Origin: Nocardioides sp. JS614
Lineage (GTDB): Bacteria; Actinomycetota; Actinomycetes; Propionibacteriales; Nocardioidaceae
DNA length: 64,000 nt
Assembly: GCF_000015265.1 (NCBI RefSeq)
Contig: NC_008699.1
Coordinates: forward strand, 2,728,001 to 2,792,000
Direction of reading: 5' to 3'
The notes under the pieces were generated by a model. The model did no database searches and had not been told where the DNA came from. It was given only the letters and a program-made list of their open reading frames with translations. How positions within the stretch are numbered: position 1 is the stretch's first letter; each line of letters starts with the position of its first letter. Both the position numbers and the translations under genes were made by a program. Positions 61,573 to 64,000 of the stretch are shown here, one piece after another.

Positions 61573-62733
61573 CTACTCGCCGGCGAACGCCCCTCCGGGA
61601 CCGAACACGATCCGGCCGAAGCGCTCGCCGATCAGGCGGTGCGTCGCGGCGTCCGGGTGCAGCTGGTCCGGAAGCGGCAGCTCGGCGTGGTCCTCGGCGC
61701 CGTACAGCTGGAGGCCGTCGAGGTAGTGCAGGTGCGGGTCCTGGGCGGCCCGGGCGGCGACGATCGCGGCGAGCTGCTCACGGATCACCCCGAGGGTGAG
61801 CTTCCCGGCCGCGCGCTCGGCCGGGTCGCCGAGCGCGACGAACCGCACCCCCTCCGACAGGTCCGGGGCGCTCGGGCCCGGCACCTCCTCGTGGGCCGGG
61901 CAGCAGATGGGGGAGACCACGAGCAGCGGGGTGTCCGGATGGCCTTCGCGCATGGTGTCCAGGAAGCCGTGCACGGCGGGGCCGAACGCGCGCAGACGCA
62001 TCAGGTCGAGGTTGACCAGGTTGATGCCGATCTTCACGCTCAGCAGGTCCGCCGACGCCTCGCGCATCGTGCGGGCCGTGAACGGGTCCAGGAGCGCACT
62101 GCCGGCGAGGCCGAGGTTCACCAGCTCCACCCCGCCGGTGGCCGCCGCCAGCGCAGGCCACGTGGTCGAGGCGCTCTCGGCGTTGGAGCCGTGGCTGATC
62201 GAGCTGCCGTGGTGCAGCCACACCCGCCGGCTATCGGCGCCGACCGGCTCGACGGGGGCGTCGGTGCGCAGCGCGACGATCTCGGTGACCTCGGAGTACG
62301 GCAGCCAGAGCTCGACGTGCTTCGCCTCGGACGGGAGTCCCCGGAAGGCGACGGTCCCGACCGGTCCGGGCTCGAGCGCGGACCCGCCGGTCGCCAGGTC
62401 GACCGTCAGGAGGTGCCCGCCCGGTGCGGTGGCCCGGGCCACCAGCCGCCCGTCGACGACCAGGTCGTACACCCCGTCCGGCCGGCCCTCGAGCCCGACG
62501 TACGTCATCTTGGTGGCGAGCACGTCCAGCTCGACGACGGTCGCCTCCGTGCGGAACATCAACCGCACCCCGGACGGCTGTGCCTCTGCCATCGCCAGCT
62601 GCCCGTCGGCGCACTGCGCCCGCGCCCAGGCGGGCAGCCGGTGCGGCCGCAGCCCGTGCTCGGTCGGCTCGAGCTCGACCGCCCCACGGACCAGGTCGGA
62701 CGAGACGGGCGTCGTGATCAGCGGCGCGGTCAT
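61573..62733 (-). CDS. SGNH/GDSL-family esterase with N-terminal beta domain
   Basis: 386-residue esterase. The N-terminal half (about 1-165) is beta-rich (LMFRTEATVVELDVLATKMTYVGLEG), like the jelly-roll domain of carbohydrate-esterase-type SGNH proteins. The catalytic domain has the Ser block HHGSSISHGSNAES, Gly in NLGLAGSALL, Asn in IGINLVN and the C-terminal DQLHPD (Asp/His). It likely removes acetyl or other acyl groups from carbohydrates. No signal peptide is visible. CACGCT ends 6 nt before ATG 62733. It converges with the M20 gene. Confidence 0.87.
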   Translation of the reverse strand: MTAPLITTPVSSDLVRGAVELEPTEHGLRPHRLPAWARAQCADGQLAMAEAQPSGVRLMFRTEATVVELDVLATKMTYVGLEGRPDGVYDLVVDGRLVARATAPGGHLLTVDLATGGSALEPGPVGTVAFRGLPSEAKHVELWLPYSEVTEIVALRTDAPVEPVGADSRRVWLHHGSSISHGSNAESASTTWPALAAATGGVELVNLGLAGSALLDPFTARTMREASADLLSVKIGINLVNLDLMRLRAFGPAVHGFLDTMREGHPDTPLLVVSPICCPAHEEVPGPSAPDLSEGVRFVALGDPAERAAGKLTLGVIREQLAAIVAARAAQDPHLHYLDGLQLYGAEDHAELPLPDQLHPDAATHRLIGERFGRIVFGPGGAFAGE

Positions 62734-62804
62734 GCCGGCAGCGTGCCAACACCCGCCCGCTCCCACCAAGCCCGCGCCCGGATCCGCGGCCCCCGACGGT
62801 TGTG

Positions 62805-62859
62805 GTTTGGTCACCAACGACGGTTCTGGAGCGGCTGGGACTGTCGTTGGTGACCAAAC
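62805..62859. repeat. 55-bp palindromic repeat, copy 5
   Basis: Arms 62805-62823 and 62841-62859; one arm base changed (ACGG for ACAG) gives a G-U pair. 17-nt loop TTCTGGAGCGGCTGGGA. It lies 27 nt downstream of the DUF5703 stop on the minus strand. Confidence 0.95.
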
Positions 62860-62886
62860 GACAGCAGGACTGCTGGGGGCCTCGGC

Positions 62887-63105
62887 TCAGGCGGTGCGGA
62901 CGGCGCGGATGATCTTGCGTCGGAGCACCACCCGGCGGGTGCCGTCGGCGGTGATCCGCACCCGGTCCAGCTCCCAGCCGCCGTACTCGGCGCGCTCGAC
63001 GAGCAGCTTGGTCACCACGTTGCGGGAGTACTCCCGCGAGAAGGTCACCTTGTCGAACTCCCACTCGACACCACGAGCGGGGGGCCTACGCAGCTCTCGG
63101 CTCAT
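62887..63105 (-). CDS. DUF5703 family small protein
   Basis: 72-residue basic protein of the actinobacterial DUF5703 type: VEWEFDKVTFSREYSRNVVTKLLVERAEYGGWELDRVRITADGTRRVVLRRKIIRA. Soluble, Arg-rich, function unknown. It precedes palindrome copy 5 and is followed on the same strand by the SGNH gene; the aldo/keto reductase gene is 33 nt upstream on the same strand. ATG 63105 has GGAGACC upstream. Confidence 0.88.
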   Translation of the reverse strand: MSRELRRPPARGVEWEFDKVTFSREYSRNVVTKLLVERAEYGGWELDRVRITADGTRRVVLRRKIIRAVRTA

Positions 63106-63138
63106 CTGGTCTCCGTCTCGTCAGCGGTCGGACAGGGG

Positions 63139-64000
63139 TCAATCGGCGGACACGTCGTCCAGGGCGGCGGTGATCTCGGCGGGCAGGCTCAGCTCCTCGA
63201 CGCCGAGGGCTCCGCGCAGCTGGGCAGCGGTACGGGCACCGACAACGGGGGCCGTGACGCCCGGTCGGTCGCGGACCCACGCCAACGCGACCTCGAGCGG
63301 CGTCCAGCCGAGGCCGTCCGCGGCCCGGGCGACGGCCTCGACGATGCCCCCGGACCGCTCGTCGAGGTAGGGGCTGACGAAGTTCGCGAAGTGCGCGGAG
63401 GCCGCGCGGGAGTCCGAGGGGGTGCCGGTGCGGTACTTGCCGGTCAGCACGCCGCGACCGAGCGGCGACCACGGCAGCACGCCGAGCCCGAGCGCGGCGG
63501 CCGCCGGGAGCACCTCGTGCTCGGCGACCCGGTTGAGCAGGGAGTACTCCACCTGGGTGCTCGCCAGCGGGGTGCGCCCCGGCACCGCCCGTTGCCAGGT
63601 CGCCGCTTGGGCCGTCTGCCAACCCGAGTAGTTCGAGACGCCGACGTACGACGCCCGCCCGCTCTGCACGGCGGTGTCCAGCGCCGCGAGGGTCTCCTCG
63701 AGCGGCGCCTCGTCGGACCAGATGTGCACCTGCCAGAGGTCGACATGGGCGACCCCGAGGCGGCGGAGGGAGGCGTCGAGGGTGGCGAGCAGGTGGCCGC
63801 GTGAGGTGTTGTACTCACGGCCACCTCGCCGGGCGGTGATCCCGGCCTTGGTGGCGAGCACGACGTCGTCGCGGGCGACGACGTCGCCGATGAGGGTGCC
63901 GATCAGCTCCTCGGACGCACCGTTGCCGTAGCCGGCCGCGGTGTCGACCAGCGTGCCGCCGGCCTCGGTGAACGCGACCAGCTGGTCGCGCGCCTCGTGC
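63139..64000 (-). CDS. aldo/keto reductase, 5' end outside window
   Basis: About 287 C-terminal residues of a TIM-barrel NADPH-dependent aldo/keto reductase; the frame is still open at the window edge and encodes VDTAAGYGNGASEELIG (catalytic Asp/Tyr region), then LATKAG, VDLWQVHIWS, GVSNYSGWQ, TQVEYSLLNR, PWSPLGRGVLTGKY and a C-terminal NADP-binding part VTAPVVGARTAAQL. In-frame ATG 63861 is internal. Substrate is unknown. It heads a minus-strand run with the DUF5703 gene. Confidence 0.9.
   Translation of the reverse strand, partial: HEARDQLVAFTEAGGTLVDTAAGYGNGASEELIGTLIGDVVARDDVVLATKAGITARRGGREYNTSRGHLLATLDASLRRLGVAHVDLWQVHIWSDEAPLEETLAALDTAVQSGRASYVGVSNYSGWQTAQAATWQRAVPGRTPLASTQVEYSLLNRVAEHEVLPAAAALGLGVLPWSPLGRGVLTGKYRTGTPSDSRAASAHFANFVSPYLDERSGGIVEAVARAADGLGWTPLEVALAWVRDRPGVTAPVVGARTAAQLRGALGVEELSLPAEITAALDDVSAD

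Overview
The window looks like chromosomal DNA of a high-GC actinobacterium, most probably Nocardioides or a close relative in the Nocardioidaceae. The support is very GC-rich DNA with third positions almost all G or C, many GTG starts, and a set of typically actinobacterial genes: a FabG/InhA pair, dodecin, DUF3099 and DUF5703 proteins, a GuaB1-type GMP reductase, a class F sortase, a FadE24/FadE23-like pair, and a tRNA gene without an encoded CCA. The genus is an inference. I see no insertion sequence, prophage, integrase or CRISPR array, and no gene-free stretch longer than about 240 bases.

Layout. 1-9.9 kb: end of an ABC exporter permease, a kinase-fold phosphotransferase, a zinc peptidase, an ABC-F ATPase, a crotonase, an ABC exporter, SURF1 and MoaA. 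10-16 kb: DUF3099 and dodecin diverging, fabG-inhA (fatty-acid elongation), a SixA-like phosphatase, serB with an unrecognised partner gene, and a lone ABC ATPase. 15.7-18.1 kb: an NfeD / SPFH / TauE membrane-protein run. 18.2-31.2 kb: a catabolic island with a GlnA4-like gamma-glutamyl ligase, aldehyde dehydrogenase, SDR dehydrogenase, gamma-glutamyl hydrolase, FadR-type regulator, amino-acid/amine permease, choline-kinase-like protein and FAD/GcvT demethylase-like enzyme. It resembles the M. tuberculosis glnA4-aldC neighbourhood and probably degrades an amino alcohol or amine through gamma-glutamylated intermediates. 31-37 kb: MmcQ-like protein, EamA exporter, a secreted surface protein next to a class F sortase, a DUF2238-like membrane protein, and a luciferase-like monooxygenase with its FMN reductase. 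37.5-43 kb: siroheme synthase, rRNA methyltransferase, peptide deformylase, and a translationally coupled acyl-CoA dehydrogenase pair. 43-50.6 kb: histone-tail-like protein, DUF2252, galactokinase, GuaB1, BCCT transporter, and a LysR effector domain with no DNA-binding domain. 50.6-55.5 kb: a truncated flavin reductase abutting a rearranged acyl-CoA ligase remnant, a small membrane protein, an LCP cell-wall ligase and a secreted CHAP hydrolase. 55.6-64 kb: two acyl-CoA ligases flanking a GNAT, tRNA-Leu(GAG), an M20 peptidase, an SGNH esterase, DUF5703 and part of an aldo/keto reductase.

The most unusual non-coding structure is a family of six near-identical 55-56 bp intergenic palindromes. 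The 19-nt arms are almost invariant, the spacer is 17-18 nt, and the spacer sequence is only partly conserved. Every copy lies 23-61 nt downstream of a stop codon, and four copies lie between convergent genes. They look like a dispersed repeat family used as, or inserted at, transcription terminators. A second, smaller repeat family with core GAGCGAAGCGAG occurs twice. At least sixteen genes have a TANNNT -10 box ending 6-8 nt before the start codon, which points to widespread leaderless transcription and fixes several start codons. Three strong operator-like palindromes are visible: DasR/dre-like, TetR-like and FadR-like.
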